Notes: generated by a model not told the origin, from the sequence alone. A DNA stretch of 64,000 nucleotides from Aquitalea pelogenes (GCF_001515305.1 NZ_LNQV01000021.1:1-64000); one strand, 5' to 3'; shown: positions 46,426 through 55,901, counted from the stretch's first letter. Translations and numbers: made by a program.

Positions 46426-46518
46426 CCCCTTGTCCTGCAAGGGGTTGCGTCTTCAGCACTGAAGACGCGTCAAGCAGTCCTGTCTGGCAAAGCCAGTCCC
46501 TTGTGGGCTGGCTTTTTT
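46426..46518 (+). terminator. Three tandem hairpins ending in a terminator
   Basis: Stems are CCCCTTG/CAAGGGG (46426-46444), GCGTCTTCAG/CTGAAGACGC (46447-46468) and AGCCAG/CTGGCT (46491-46513) followed by T6. Only the last has a terminator T run. Confidence 0.8.
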
Positions 46519-46584
46519 CATCTCTTGCTCCCTCTTGGCCCCGCTGACCATGCGCGGTTTTACGGCAAAGCATATCTGCATTTT

Positions 46585-46631
46585 CCATAAGCATTTTTGC
46601 TGATAACAAGTTCGTTTTTTCTTGCTTATGG
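46585..46631 (+). promoter_or_regulatory. ssu upstream region with long inverted repeat
   Basis: CCATAAGCA (46585-46593) and TGCTTATGG (46623-46631) are perfect inverted copies. TTTTTCTTGCTTA, ending at 46628, recurs upstream of the rhodanese gene at 54265-54277. A TATAAA lies at 46633-46638. This is a candidate CysB/Cbl-type activator region for sulfur starvation. Confidence 0.5.
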
Positions 46632-46692
46632 ATATAAAACAGCTCTGCTAAGGTGCAGTCCATTGCCATGACGCACTGCGGAAAACCCACCC

Positions 46693-47283
46693 ATGACCGT
46701 TCTCGCCATTCTCGGCAGCCCCAGTAAAACCTCGCGCACAGCGCGCCTGATCGAGCGCAGCCGCGTTGCGCTGACTGCACTGGATATCGAGCTGCAAACC
46801 ATCAGCATTCACGACTTTCCGGCCGATGCACTATTGCATGGCCAGTTTTCCCATCCGCAAATCCAGGAATTCCAGCAGCGGGTCGGTGCGGCCAGCGGGC
46901 TGATCATCGCCACCCCGGTGTACAAGGCGGCTTATGCCGGTGCGCTCAAGGTGCTGCTGGACCTGATTCCCGAAGGCGGCCTCGCCGGCAAGCCGGTGTT
47001 GCCGCTGGTAAGCGGCGGCAGCCCCGGCCATTTGCTGGCGGTGGATTACTCCATCAAGCCGGTACTGGCAGCGCTCAAGGCCAGCGCCATCCATCAGGGC
47101 GTGTATGCGGTGGAGTCGCAGATTGGAGCCAATGCCAATGGCGAGGCCGAACTGGCCGAGGAGCTGGAACAGCGCCTGCAAACCGCCGTGCATGAGTTTG
47201 CCGCCCTGCTGGGGGTGAATGCCCCGGCCCCGCATGCCCCGCGCTATGCCAACGATTTCATTTCCCGGCTGATCAGCCTGTAA
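46693..47283 (+). CDS. ssuE: NADPH-dependent FMN reductase SsuE
   Basis: 196 residues, flavodoxin-like fold. LGSPSKTSRTARLI is the FMN phosphate loop, ATPVYKAAYAGALKVLLDLIP is the family signature and SGGSPGHLLAVDY lies near the flavin. It supplies reduced FMN to the monooxygenase SsuD. It is first of ssuEADCBF, separated from ssuA by 14 bases. Confidence 0.93.
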   Translation: MTVLAILGSPSKTSRTARLIERSRVALTALDIELQTISIHDFPADALLHGQFSHPQIQEFQQRVGAASGLIIATPVYKAAYAGALKVLLDLIPEGGLAGKPVLPLVSGGSPGHLLAVDYSIKPVLAALKASAIHQGVYAVESQIGANANGEAELAEELEQRLQTAVHEFAALLGVNAPAPHAPRYANDFISRLISL

Positions 47284-47297
47284 TTCCGGACTTCATC

Positions 47298-48232
47298 ATG
47301 ACTGTATCTATCCTGAAAAAAACGCTGGGCCTTGCCGTGCTGGCGGGCTGGTCGCTGGCAGCCCTCGCGCTGGACCTGAACGTGGGCTACCAGAAAAGCG
47401 CTATCAATCTGGTTTCGCTCAAAGCACAAGGCACGCTGGAAAAACAGCTGGCACCGCTGGGCGTGACGGTGAAATGGTATGAGTTCCAGGCCGGCCCGCC
47501 GATTCTGGAAGCCATGAATGCCGGCAGTGTCAGCATCGGCATGACCGGCGATTCGCCGCCGGTATTCGCCCAGGCTGCCGGGGCCAATATCGTGTATATC
47601 GGCCAGGAACCTTCCAAGCCGGAATCCTCCGCCATCCTGCTGCCCGCCGGATCGCCCATCAAGAAGCTGGCCGATCTCAAGGGCAAGCGTGTGGCCTTTA
47701 CCAAGGGCTCCAGTGCGCACTACCTGACGGTGGCTGCACTGAAAAAGACCGGCTTGCAGTACAGCGACATCACCCCGGTTTACCTGACACCGTCCGAGGC
47801 GCGTGCCGCCTTCGAGCGTGGCAGCGTGGATGCCTGGAGCATCTGGGACCCGTACTACGCCGCGGCCACCCGCGCGGTGGTGTGCGGGTGCTGTCCACCG
47901 GCAAGGGCCTGAGTGCCAACAACACCTTCTATCTGGCGGCACGTGACTTTGCCCAGGCCAACCCCAAGGTGATTGCCATCGTGTTCAAGGCGCTGACCGA
48001 CAACAACAAACAGCTGCGTGGCGATGTGCAGCAAGTAGCCAAAACCCTGTCCGGCTACACCGGACTGGAAGCGGAAACCTATGCCGCCATGCTCAGCCGT
48101 CACCCGGACTACAGCGTCAGCTATGTCAACGCCAAAACCATCCAGCAGCAACAGCAAGTGGCCGATACCTTCCACGCACTGGGCCTGATTCCCAAGGCCA
48201 TCAAGGTGCAGGACGCGGTGTGGAAGCCCTGA
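47298..48232 (+). pseudogene. ssuA: Sulfonate-binding periplasmic protein SsuA, one frameshift as sequenced
   Basis: About 311 residues after restoring one G near 47876 (CGCGCGGTGG read as CGC GCG GGT GG). A signal peptide ends near ALA. LNVGYQKSAINLVSLKAQG, WYEFQAGPPILEAMNAGSVSIG and AWSIWDPYYAAATRA are typical SsuA segments. It captures aliphatic sulfonates for the SsuBC importer. The downstream half VRVLSTGKGLSANNTFYLA continues without other damage, which favours sequencing error over decay. Confidence 0.88.
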
Positions 48233-48270
48233 GCGCAATTCAAGAACAAGCAAAGAACAAGACAGGAATA

Positions 48271-49415
48271 ATGGACATGCAGATTTTCTGGTTTTTCCCC
48301 ACCCATGGTGACGGACGTTATCTGGGCAGCCCGGAAGGGGCACGCACCGTGGACCTGGACTACCTCACCCAGATTGCCCGCGCGGCAGACAGCCTGGGTT
48401 TTGATGGCGCGCTGATTCCCACCGGCCGTTCTTGCGAAGACCCGTGGGTGACCGCCGCCACGCTGATTCCGGCCACGCGCAAGCTGAAATTCCTGGTGGC
48501 AGTGCGCCCCGGCATCATGTCGCCCACGGTGGCCGCGCGCATGGCCTCCAGCTTTGACCGCCTGTCGCAAGGCCGCTTGCTGGTGAATGTGGTGGCCGGG
48601 GGCGACCCGGTGGAGCTGGCCGGTGATGGCAGCTGGCTCAGTCACGACGAGCGCTACGAAGCCGCCAGCGAATTCCTACATATCTGGAAGGGTGTGCTGG
48701 CCGGTGACAAGGTGAATCTGGACGGCAAGCACATCAAGGTGAACGATGCCCAGTTGCTGTATCCGCCGGTGAGCAAGCCTTATCCGCCACTGTACTTTGG
48801 CGCTCGTCCGATGCCGCGCATGATCTGGCGGCCGAGCATGTGGATGTCTACCTCAGCTGGGGCGAGCCGCCAGCGGAAGTGGCCAAGAAGATTGCCGATG
48901 TGCGGGCGCGGGCCGCAAAACTGGGCCGCACGGTGCGCTTTGGCATCCGCCTGCACATCATCGTGCGCGAAACCAATGAGGAAGCCTGGGCTGCAGCCGA
49001 CCGGCTGATCAGCCGTCTGGATGACGCCACCATTGCCAATGCGCAGAAAACCCTGGCACGTGCCGATTCGGAAGGCCAGCGCCGCATGGCTGCGCTGCAT
49101 GGCGGCAGCCGCGACAAGCTGGAAATCTCGCCCAATCTGTGGGCGGGCATCGGTCTGGTGCGCGGCGGCGCAGGCACGGCGCTGGTGGGCGATGGCCCCA
49201 CCGTGGCAGCACGCATGCAGGAATACGCCGAGCTGGGCATCGAAACCTTCGTGTTCTCCGGTTACCCGCATCTGGACGAGGCCTACCGTGTGGCCGAGCT
49301 GCTGTTCCCGCATCTGCCGGACCGTCTCAAGGCCAGTATCGGCCAGCAACCGGCAGGCGAGGTGATGGCCAACCAGCTGTTGCCCAATGAAATCCGCCAG
49401 GCGGCGGCCTCCTGA
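48271..49415 (+). pseudogene. ssuD: FMNH2-dependent alkanesulfonate monooxygenase SsuD, one frameshift as sequenced
   Basis: Restoring one G at 48802 (GGCGCTCG to GGCGGCTCG, again GCGGC read as GCGC) gives 381 residues, the usual SsuD length. [35 protein letters not shown] and [17 protein letters not shown] are characteristic of this TIM-barrel luciferase-like enzyme. It cleaves C1-C14 alkanesulfonates to aldehyde and sulfite using FMNH2 from SsuE. The ATG at 48271 has CAGGAA upstream; MQIF at 48277 is an alternative. Confidence 0.9.
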
Positions 49416-49426
49416 GGAGCATGCCC

Positions 49427-50217
49427 ATGTCACGTACACATGCATTGGCACAAGGCCTGTGGCAGCGTTTGCTGCCCTGGCTGGTGCCCATCCTGTTGCT
49501 GCTGTTCTGGCAGCTGGCCTCGTGGCCGGCTGGCTGAACCACCGGGTTCTGCCCGCACCCACCGAAGTGCTGGTGGCCTTCTGGCAATTACTCAGCAGTG
49601 GCGACCTGTTCCGTCATCTGGCGGTCAGTTTTGGCCGCGTGGCCAGTGGTTTTGTCATCGGTGCCGGCCTTGGTCTGGCATTCGGCCTGCTGGCCGGGGT
49701 ATCCCGGCTGGGCGAGGCATTGTTCGATACCACCTTGCAGATGCTGCGCAATATCCCGCCGCTGGCCATCCTGCCCTTGGTGATTCTGTGGTTCGGCATT
49801 GATGAGTCCGCCAAGGTGTTCCTGGTGGCCTTCGGGGTATTGTTCCCGGTCTACCTGAACACCTATCACGGCATTCGCTCGCTGGACCCGCAGCTGCTGG
49901 AAATGGCGCGCAGCTATGGACTGAGCGGTAATGCCCTGTTCCGTCAGGTGGTGCTACCCGGTGCCTTGCCGTCCATTCTGGTGGGCATCCGCTACGCACT
50001 GGGCATTGCCTGGATCATCCTGATCGTGGCGGAAACCCTGTCTGCCACCAGCGGCATCGGTTATCTGGCATCCAATGCGCGGGAATTCCTGCAAACCGAC
50101 ATCGTGGTGCTGTCCATCCTGCTGTATGCCGCACTGGGCAAGGTGGTGGATGTGGCCGCCCGGGCGCTGGAAAAGCGCTGGTTGCGCTGGCATCCGTCCT
50201 ATTTCAAGGCTGCCTGA
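49427..50217 (+). pseudogene. ssuC: Sulfonate ABC transporter permease SsuC, one frameshift as sequenced
   Basis: Restoring one G at about 49522 (CTCGTGGCC to CTCGGTGGCC) joins the first membrane segment (LVPILLLLFWQLAS) to the rest, giving 263 residues, normal for SsuC. Six membrane segments are present. The ABC-contact loop reads SYGLSGNALFRQVVLPGALPS. The ATG at 49427 is placed 9 bases after GAGGAG; another ATG lies two codons earlier. It forms the inner-membrane channel with SsuB as ATPase. Confidence 0.88.
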
Positions 50218-50224
50218 GGAGAAC

Positions 50225-51019
50225 ATGATGAAACTGGATGATCTCAAGACGGCCAGCCCCATCGTGCTGCAAGGCCTTATCCGCCGCTTTGGCGAGCGCG
50301 TGGTGCTGGATGCGCTGGACCTGCACATTCCGCAAGGTCAGTTCCTGGCCATTGTCGGCCGCTCCGGTTGCGGCAAGAGCACCTTGCTGCGTTTGCTGGC
50401 CGGGCTGGATCAGGCCGATGGCGGCCTGTTGCAGCAGCCGGCCGGGCAAAGCGTGCGGGTGATGTTCCAGGAAGCCCGCCTGCTGCCGTGGAAGAGCGTG
50501 CTGGACAATGTGGCACTGGGTTTGCCGGCCAGCCGCCGTGGCGAAGCCGAGCAGGCCTTGGCCGAAGTAGGGCTGGCTGACCGGGCGCAGGAATGGCCGG
50601 CCAGGCTGTCCGGCGGTCAGCGCCAGCGGGTGGCACTGGCGCGGGCGCTGGTGCATCAGCCCTCGCTACTGTTGCTGGACGAACCCCTGGGCGCGCTGGA
50701 TGCGCTCACCCGGCTGGAAATGCAGGGCCTGATCGAGCGCTTGTGGCAGCAGCATGGCTGCACCACGGTGCTGGTGACGCACGATGTCAGCGAAGCCGTG
50801 ACCCTGGCCGACCGCGTGGTGCTGCTGGAAGAGGGCCGGGTGGCGCTGGATTTGCCGGTGGAGCTGCCACGCAGCCGCGACCCGGCTGATAGCCGCTTTG
50901 TCGCGCTGGAGCAGCACATCCTGCAACGCGTGCTGCAAGGGCCTTCCTTCAATGCGCCGCTTATCAATGAAACACCGCTCGCGTCGCTGCATTTCTCGCA
51001 GCTGCACTGGGCCTTGTAA
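50225..51019 (+). CDS. ssuB: Sulfonate ABC transporter ATPase SsuB
   Basis: 264 residues. Walker [11 protein letters not shown]-loop [10 protein letters not shown], signature [15 protein letters not shown], Walker [13 protein letters not shown] and switch His in VTHDVSEA are all intact. SsuB-type features include [20 protein letters not shown]. The start ATG (50225) has GAGGAG upstream and is 7 bases after the ssuC stop. It energises sulfonate import. Confidence 0.94.
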   Translation: MMKLDDLKTASPIVLQGLIRRFGERVVLDALDLHIPQGQFLAIVGRSGCGKSTLLRLLAGLDQADGGLLQQPAGQSVRVMFQEARLLPWKSVLDNVALGLPASRRGEAEQALAEVGLADRAQEWPARLSGGQRQRVALARALVHQPSLLLLDEPLGALDALTRLEMQGLIERLWQQHGCTTVLVTHDVSEAVTLADRVVLLEEGRVALDLPVELPRSRDPADSRFVALEQHILQRVLQGPSFNAPLINETPLASLHFSQLHWAL

Positions 51020-51042
51020 CTCCATTACACAGAAAGCAGATC

Positions 51043-51261
51043 ATGAGCATTCAATCCATCAATGTCCGCAACCAGTTCAAGGGCGTGATCAAGGAAATCA
51101 TCGAAGGACCGGTATTGTCCGAAGTTGACGTGGAAACTGCCTCCGGCATTGTCACCTCGGTGATCACCACCCGTTCGGTGCGCGAATTGCAGCTCAAGGT
51201 GGGCTCGCCGGTGGTGGCCTTCGTCAAATCCACTGAAGTGTCGATCGCCACGCTGGCCTGA
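51043..51261 (+). CDS. ssuF: SsuF-like molybdopterin-binding (Mop/TOBE) protein
   Basis: 72 residues forming one Mop domain: SINVRNQFKGVIKEIIEGPV, then SEVDVETASGIVTSVIT and VGSPVVAFVKSTEVSIATL. In Pseudomonas putida a protein of this size and type is the last gene of the ssu operon and is needed for growth on some sulfonates and sulfate esters. Its exact role is not settled. It follows ssuB by 23 bases. A GC-rich hairpin follows the stop. Confidence 0.88.
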   Translation: MSIQSINVRNQFKGVIKEIIEGPVLSEVDVETASGIVTSVITTRSVRELQLKVGSPVVAFVKSTEVSIATLA

Positions 51262-51275
51262 TCTGACACCTGTCT

Positions 51276-51466
51276 TCCGCCGCAAGCTGGCTGCGCGCTG
51301 GCGTGCGGCGGAGGATGAGCGCATGCAGTTTTCTGTATCCAATATTCTCCAAAACGATATACAACGAAATTTTTATTATTTTTGGTTTGTGCTTGCAGCC
51401 GCTAGACTTGCCACTCCTGACGGGTTATCCCCCGTCGCTCACCCGCTTTCTGCCCGATCAGGGCAG
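51276..51466 (+). promoter_or_regulatory. metN upstream region with three hairpins
   Basis: TCCGCCGCA/TGCGGCGGA (51276-51284 with 51304-51312) follows ssuF and may end its transcript. An A/T-rich stretch (51335-51390) probably carries the met promoter. Two tight stems come next, GACGGG/CCCGTC (51419-51436) and CTGCCC/GGGCAG (51450-51466), ending 19 bases before the metN start. I cannot match them to a known SAM riboswitch. Confidence 0.5.
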
Positions 51467-51485
51467 GGGATAGAACGCAGACGGT

Positions 51486-52499
51486 ATGATAGAAGTACGC
51501 AATCTCAGCAAGCATTTCAGCCATGAAGGTCGCCGCATTGCCGCACTGGACGATGTTAGCCTGCAAGTGGCTGCCGGAGAAATCTACGGCATCATCGGCC
51601 GCTCGGGGGCCGGTAAAAGTACCCTGATTCGTTGCCTCAACCTGCTGGAGCGTCCGGATAGCGGCACCGTGACACTGGGCGAGCAGGAACTCACCGCCTT
51701 GCCGGAAGCCGAGCTGCAGCTGCGCCGCCAGCGCATCGGCATGGTGTTCCAGCATTTCAATCTGCTGCGCTCGCGCACCGTGGGTGGCAATGTGCGCTTC
51801 CCGCTGGAGCTGGCAGGTACCCTGAGTCCGGCACAAATGGACGCGCGGGTGGACGAATTGCTGCAACTGGTGGGCCTGGCCGATCACAAGGACAAACGTC
51901 CGTCGCAATTGTCCGGTGGGCAAAAGCAGCGCGTGGGCATTGCCCGTGCACTGGCCAATCATCCGGACCTGCTGCTGTGTGACGAAGCAACGTCAGCACT
52001 GGACCCGGAAACCACCGATTCGATCCTGGCCCTGCTGGCCGACATCAACCGTCAGCTCAATCTCACCATCGTGCTGATTACCCACGACATGCGCGTGATT
52101 CGCCAGCTGTGCGATCACGTGTCGGTGATGGATCACGGCAAGGTGGTGGAAAAGGGCAGCGTGCTGGACGTGTTCCTGCAACCGCAGCATGCCGTTACCC
52201 GCAGCCTGCTGGCCGAAACCGGTTTTGGTCAGGGCGAGCGGGTGGAGGCCTGGCGTGCGCGCATCGGCGTGCCGCTGCTCAAGCTCACCTTTGTCGGTGA
52301 ACCCACGCTCAGCCCGGTACTGGACAAGGTGGGCCGCGAAACCGGCCTGCGCGTCAACCTGCTCAGCGGCACCTTGAGCGAAATCCGAGACACGCCTTGC
52401 GGCCAGCTGCTGGTGGGCGTGGTGGCGTCTGATGTGGAACTGCCGGCCTTGCCGGAGATTTTTGCCCGCGAGGGTGTACGTTGCGAGGTGCTGGCATGA
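51486..52499 (+). CDS. metN: Methionine ABC transporter ATPase MetN
   Basis: 337 residues. Walker A GRSGAGKST, signature LSGGQKQRVGIARAL and Walker B LLLCDEATSALD are followed by a C-terminal NIL domain from about residue 260 (LLKLTFVGEPTLSPVLDKVG), which binds methionine and inhibits transport. It powers D/L-methionine uptake through MetI. The stop overlaps the metI start in ATGA. It probably lies on its own transcript, with a structured leader. Confidence 0.94.
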   Translation: MIEVRNLSKHFSHEGRRIAALDDVSLQVAAGEIYGIIGRSGAGKSTLIRCLNLLERPDSGTVTLGEQELTALPEAELQLRRQRIGMVFQHFNLLRSRTVGGNVRFPLELAGTLSPAQMDARVDELLQLVGLADHKDKRPSQLSGGQKQRVGIARALANHPDLLLCDEATSALDPETTDSILALLADINRQLNLTIVLITHDMRVIRQLCDHVSVMDHGKVVEKGSVLDVFLQPQHAVTRSLLAETGFGQGERVEAWRARIGVPLLKLTFVGEPTLSPVLDKVGRETGLRVNLLSGTLSEIRDTPCGQLLVGVVASDVELPALPEIFAREGVRCEVLA

Positions 52500-53173
52500 G
52501 CGGATTCGACCCAAGCCTGTTGTTGACGGTGGACTGGCCGGAAATCGGCACCGCCACCCTGGATACCCTGACCATGCTGGGCGTGTCCCTGCTGTTTACC
52601 ATCGTTTTCGGCCTGCCGCTGGGCGTACTGCTGTACATCAGCGCACCGGGCCAGCTGCGCGCCCGCCCGCGTCTGTATGCGGTGCTGTCTTTCCTGGTGA
52701 ACGTGCTGCGCTCGCTGCCGTTTGTCATTTTGCTGATTGTGCTGATTCCGCTCACCCTGTTGCTGGTGGGTACCTCCATCGGCGTGGCCGGTGCCATCGT
52801 GCCGCTGGTGGTGGGGGCCATTCCCTTCTTTGGCCGCCTGGTGGAAAACGTGCTGCGCGAAATCGACCGTGGCGTGATTGAAGCCAGCCAGTCCATGGGG
52901 GCCAAGCTGCCGCAGATCGTGTTCAAGGTACTGCTGCCCGAAGCCATGCCCGGTCTGATTGGCGCGGCTACCGTCACCGCCGTGGCGCTGGTGGGTTATA
53001 CCGCCATGTCCGGTGTGATCGGCGGCGGCGGTCTGGGCGATCTGGCCATCCGCTACGGCTATCAGCGCTTCCAGACCGAGGTGATGATCGTCACCGTGGC
53101 CCTGCTGCTGGTGCTGGTACAAGCCCTGCAAACCGCAGGCGACGCCCTGGTGCGCCGCTGTCGCTTCGGCTGA
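52496..53173 (+). CDS. metI: Methionine ABC transporter permease MetI
   Basis: 225 residues with five membrane segments. TLTMLGVSLLFTIVFGLPLG opens the first, and IEASQSMGAKLPQIVFKVLLPEA is the ATPase-coupling loop. The closing GYTAMSGVIGGGGLGDLAIRYGY is a MetI hallmark. Start overlaps the metN stop by 4 bases. Confidence 0.94.
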   Translation: MSGFDPSLLLTVDWPEIGTATLDTLTMLGVSLLFTIVFGLPLGVLLYISAPGQLRARPRLYAVLSFLVNVLRSLPFVILLIVLIPLTLLLVGTSIGVAGAIVPLVVGAIPFFGRLVENVLREIDRGVIEASQSMGAKLPQIVFKVLLPEAMPGLIGAATVTAVALVGYTAMSGVIGGGGLGDLAIRYGYQRFQTEVMIVTVALLLVLVQALQTAGDALVRRCRFG

Positions 53174-53280
53174 TTCAGCCGCCAGCACATTACTGTATTC
53201 CCTTTGTTGTGAATCCCTGTGCAGCCGGATCTGACCGGCTGTATGGACCCCCTTTGCCCATTGATCTGGAGAAATAAACG

Positions 53281-54069
53281 ATGAAACGCATTTCCAAGCT
53301 GTTTGCTGCACTGAGCCTGAGCGTGGCCGCCCTGGCCGTACACGCCGAGAATGTAAAACTGGTTGTTGCTGCTTCCCCGGTACCGCATGCCGAGCTGCTG
53401 GAAGCCCTGAAGCCCACCCTGGCCAAGCAAGGTGTGGATCTGCAAGTCAAGGTGTTCAACGACTACGTGCTGCCTAACACCCAGGTAGAAGAAAAGCAGC
53501 TGGATGCCAACTTCTTCCAGCACATTCCGTACCTGGACAAGTTCAACAAGGACCGTGGCACCCATCTGGTGGTGGCTTCCAAGCCGGTACACATCGAGCC
53601 GTTTGCCGCTTACTCCAGCAAGTACAAGAAAGTGGCTGACCTGCCGCAGGGTGCTACCGTGGCCATCCCGAATGACCCGACCAATGCCGGCCGTGCGCTG
53701 CTGCTGCTGGATCAGGGCGGTGTGATCAAGCTGAAGGACCGCAAGAACATCTACCCGACCACCAAGGACATCGTGTCCAACCCGAAGAACATCAAGATCA
53801 AGGAACTGGAAGCTGCTACCCTGCCGCGCGTGCTGAATCAGGTTGATGTTGCGCTGATCAACGCCAACTACGCGCTGGAAGCCAAGCTGAACCCGAAGAA
53901 GGATGGCCTGTTCACCGAAACCACCTCGCCGTATGCCAACCTGCTGGTAGCCCGTCCGGACAACAAGGACAGCGCCGCCATCAAGAAACTGGCTGCTGCG
54001 CTGAACAGCCCGGAAGCCAAGAAGTTCATCGAAACCAAGTACCAGGGTGCGGTGATTCCGGCTTTCTAA
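53281..54069 (+). CDS. metQ: Methionine-binding protein MetQ (NlpA family)
   Basis: 262 residues. A signal peptide cut near VHA-EN; there is no lipobox Cys, so unlike E. coli MetQ this one may be a soluble periplasmic protein. VKLVVAASPVPHAELLEALK, LPNTQVEEKQLDANFFQHIPY and AIPNDPTNAGRALLLL are family signatures. Codon choice is more uniform than in neighbours, as expected of an abundant protein. It follows metI by 107 bases and ends at a strong terminator. Confidence 0.94.
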   Translation: MKRISKLFAALSLSVAALAVHAENVKLVVAASPVPHAELLEALKPTLAKQGVDLQVKVFNDYVLPNTQVEEKQLDANFFQHIPYLDKFNKDRGTHLVVASKPVHIEPFAAYSSKYKKVADLPQGATVAIPNDPTNAGRALLLLDQGGVIKLKDRKNIYPTTKDIVSNPKNIKIKELEAATLPRVLNQVDVALINANYALEAKLNPKKDGLFTETTSPYANLLVARPDNKDSAAIKKLAAALNSPEAKKFIETKYQGAVIPAF

Positions 54070-54098
54070 GCCTGAAGCGCACGATCTGACTGCCCCGG

Positions 54099-54127
54099 AC
54101 GGGATGGCTACGGCCATCCCGTTTTTG
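54099..54127 (+). terminator. Terminator after metQ
   Basis: ACGGGATGG (54099-54107) pairs with CCATCCCGT (54114-54122), followed by T residues. Confidence 0.9.
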
Positions 54128-54264
54128 TTTTTTCAAGCCATGCATTACCTGCTTTCAATCGTTTTGTAAGCACCTGCCTGCTCAGAACATGAAGATTCTT
54201 TTTGTTATGCCAGAAAATGCCATAAGAGCGGCATGGTTATCTATTTTCTTCATAATCACTGCAG

Positions 54265-54303
54265 TTTTTCTTGCTTAGTCAGCGGCACGCTGCCGCGTAT
54301 ATT
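54265..54303 (+). promoter_or_regulatory. Promoter region of the encapsulin operon
   Basis: TTTTTCTTGCTTA (54265-54277) repeats the 13-mer found upstream of ssuE. TATATT (54298-54303) is a good -10 with only a poor -35 (TTAGTC) 17 bases upstream, which suggests an activator such as CysB. This last step is inference. Confidence 0.5.
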
Positions 54304-54341
54304 GGTCTGCAAGCCAGATGGCACCAGTCAGGGAGACCAAG

Positions 54342-54887
54342 ATGACGCAACTGCACACCAACACCACCTCCAGCATCACCCCGAATACCAACCAGGCCGG
54401 GCCTAGCGGCCATCAGCTCAGTGCCACCGACGCAGTCAGTGCCAGCGAAGAGCTGCTGGAAATTGCCCGCCTGCGTGCGGCAGACAGCGGCCTTGCCTAT
54501 ACCGGCGCGCTTTACCCGCTGGAAGCCTGGTCGCTAGTGGAGGCCGGTGTGGCCACGCTGGTGGATGTGCGTACCGCAGAAGAACGCAAATTCGTTGGCC
54601 AGGTACCAGGCTCGCTGCATGTGGCCTGGCAGACCGGTACGGCGCTGATCAAGAATCCGCGCTTCCTGCGCGAGCTGGAAAGCAAGACCGGGGGCAAGGA
54701 CAGCATCGTGGTGCTGCTGTGCCGCAGTGGCAAGCGTTCCGCCGCCGCGGCCGAGGCAGCTGCCAAGGCTGGCTTTACCCAGGTGTACAACGTGCTGGAA
54801 GGTTTCGAAGGGGACCTCGACAGCCAGAACCAGCGTGGTGACGTGGGTGGCTGGCGCTACTGGAACCTGCCTTGGCAGCAAGACTGA
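54342..54887 (+). CDS. Rhodanese-domain sulfurtransferase of the encapsulin operon
   Basis: 181 residues from an ATG with GGGAGACC upstream. The first 55 residues are polar and low in structure (Thr, Asn, Ser). A single rhodanese domain follows, with DVRTAEER near residue 75 and the active loop CRSGKRSA containing Cys127. It moves sulfane sulfur through a Cys persulfide. Rhodanese genes are regular companions of family 2A encapsulins with cysteine desulfurase cargo. It is the first gene of that operon here, 41 bases before the acetyltransferase. Confidence 0.92.
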   Translation: MTQLHTNTTSSITPNTNQAGPSGHQLSATDAVSASEELLEIARLRAADSGLAYTGALYPLEAWSLVEAGVATLVDVRTAEERKFVGQVPGSLHVAWQTGTALIKNPRFLRELESKTGGKDSIVVLLCRSGKRSAAAAEAAAKAGFTQVYNVLEGFEGDLDSQNQRGDVGGWRYWNLPWQQD

Positions 54888-54928
54888 AACCCGGCACAGG
54901 CCCGACTGACGATAGAGCGAGTACAGCC

Positions 54929-55864
54929 ATGAATGATCTGGTCCGCCCCTTTGGTCCCTCCCAGCCGGTGGTACATGACTGGCATCTGGACAGCGTAGTC
55001 AGCGCCCTGCATGCGGCGCGTGCCGACTGGCGGCAAAGCCAGGGCCGCTTGCGGGATTTTTCCACCAGAGAATTTCCGTCTCGTGCCGCCTTGCGCGACA
55101 TCGTGGCTACGCTGGCTGCCGCGCTGTTTCCGATGCGGCTGGGTCCGCCGGGACTGCGTGACAGCAGCGAAGACTTTTTTGTCGGTCACAGCCTCGCGGT
55201 GGCGCTGGATGCGCTGGCGGCGCAAGTGGTGCTGGAGCTGCGCTACAGCGCCCGCTTGAACGGTTTGTCGGCAGATGACAGCGAGGCGCAGTCGGTGGCA
55301 ATTGTTCAGCAGTTTGCTGCCGCCTTGCCCGATCAGCGCCGCCTGCTGGATGCCGACATCACCGCCGCCTGGCAAGGCGATCCGGCAGCGCGCAGTGTGG
55401 ATGAAGTCCTGCTGTGCTACCCCGGCATCAACGCCATCCTGCATCACCGCCTGGCGCACCTGCTGTATCGCGCAGGCCTGCCGCTGATAGCGCGCATCAT
55501 CGCCGAAATCGCGCATGGTGAAACCGGTATCGACATTCACCCTGGGGCGCAGATCGGTGCCGGCTTCTTCATCGATCACGGCACTGGCGTGGTGATAGGC
55601 GAAACCGCTGTCATCGGTGAGCGGGTGCGGCTGTATCAGGCCGTCACCCTGGGTGCCAAACGCTTCGAACAGGGCGAGGATGGCAGCCTGCTCAAGGGCC
55701 AGCCGCGCCATCCCATCGTGGAAGACGATGTGGTGATTTACGCCGGGGCCACTGTGCTGGGGCGCATCACCATCGGGCGTGGTTCCAGCATAGGCGGCAA
55801 TGTCTGGCTTACCCGCAGTGTGCCGCCGGGCAGTCAGATTACCCAGGCCAGCTTGCAAGGCTGA
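54929..55864 (+). CDS. epsC: Serine O-acetyltransferase, EpsC type
   Basis: 311 residues. An N-terminal helical domain precedes a left-handed beta-helix from about residue 195: IDIHPGAQIGAGFFIDHGTG, VVIGETAVIGERVRLYQAVT and hexapeptide repeats up to IGGNVWLTRSVPPGS. It makes O-acetylserine, the carbon acceptor for cysteine synthesis. In family 2A encapsulin operons this enzyme is thought to feed the cysteine that the encapsulated desulfurase consumes. The ribosome site before ATG 54929 is weak. The usual short C-terminal tail that binds CysK is minimal here. Confidence 0.92.
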   Translation: MNDLVRPFGPSQPVVHDWHLDSVVSALHAARADWRQSQGRLRDFSTREFPSRAALRDIVATLAAALFPMRLGPPGLRDSSEDFFVGHSLAVALDALAAQVVLELRYSARLNGLSADDSEAQSVAIVQQFAAALPDQRRLLDADITAAWQGDPAARSVDEVLLCYPGINAILHHRLAHLLYRAGLPLIARIIAEIAHGETGIDIHPGAQIGAGFFIDHGTGVVIGETAVIGERVRLYQAVTLGAKRFEQGEDGSLLKGQPRHPIVEDDVVIYAGATVLGRITIGRGSSIGGNVWLTRSVPPGSQITQASLQG

Positions 55865-55901
55865 TTCAGGCCCTCTCTTTTACTCATTTAAGACAATTCC
55901 G

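Noticed and set aside
47298-50217. Degeneration of the ssu cluster
   Set aside because: Three neighbouring genes each carry a single-base loss, but ssuE, ssuB and ssuF are intact and repaired SsuD and SsuC have exact family lengths.
51276-51466. SAM riboswitch before metN
   Set aside because: The stems are short and adjacent and do not show the core of SAM-I, SAM-II or SAM-IV as far as I can judge; kept only as an unexplained structured leader.
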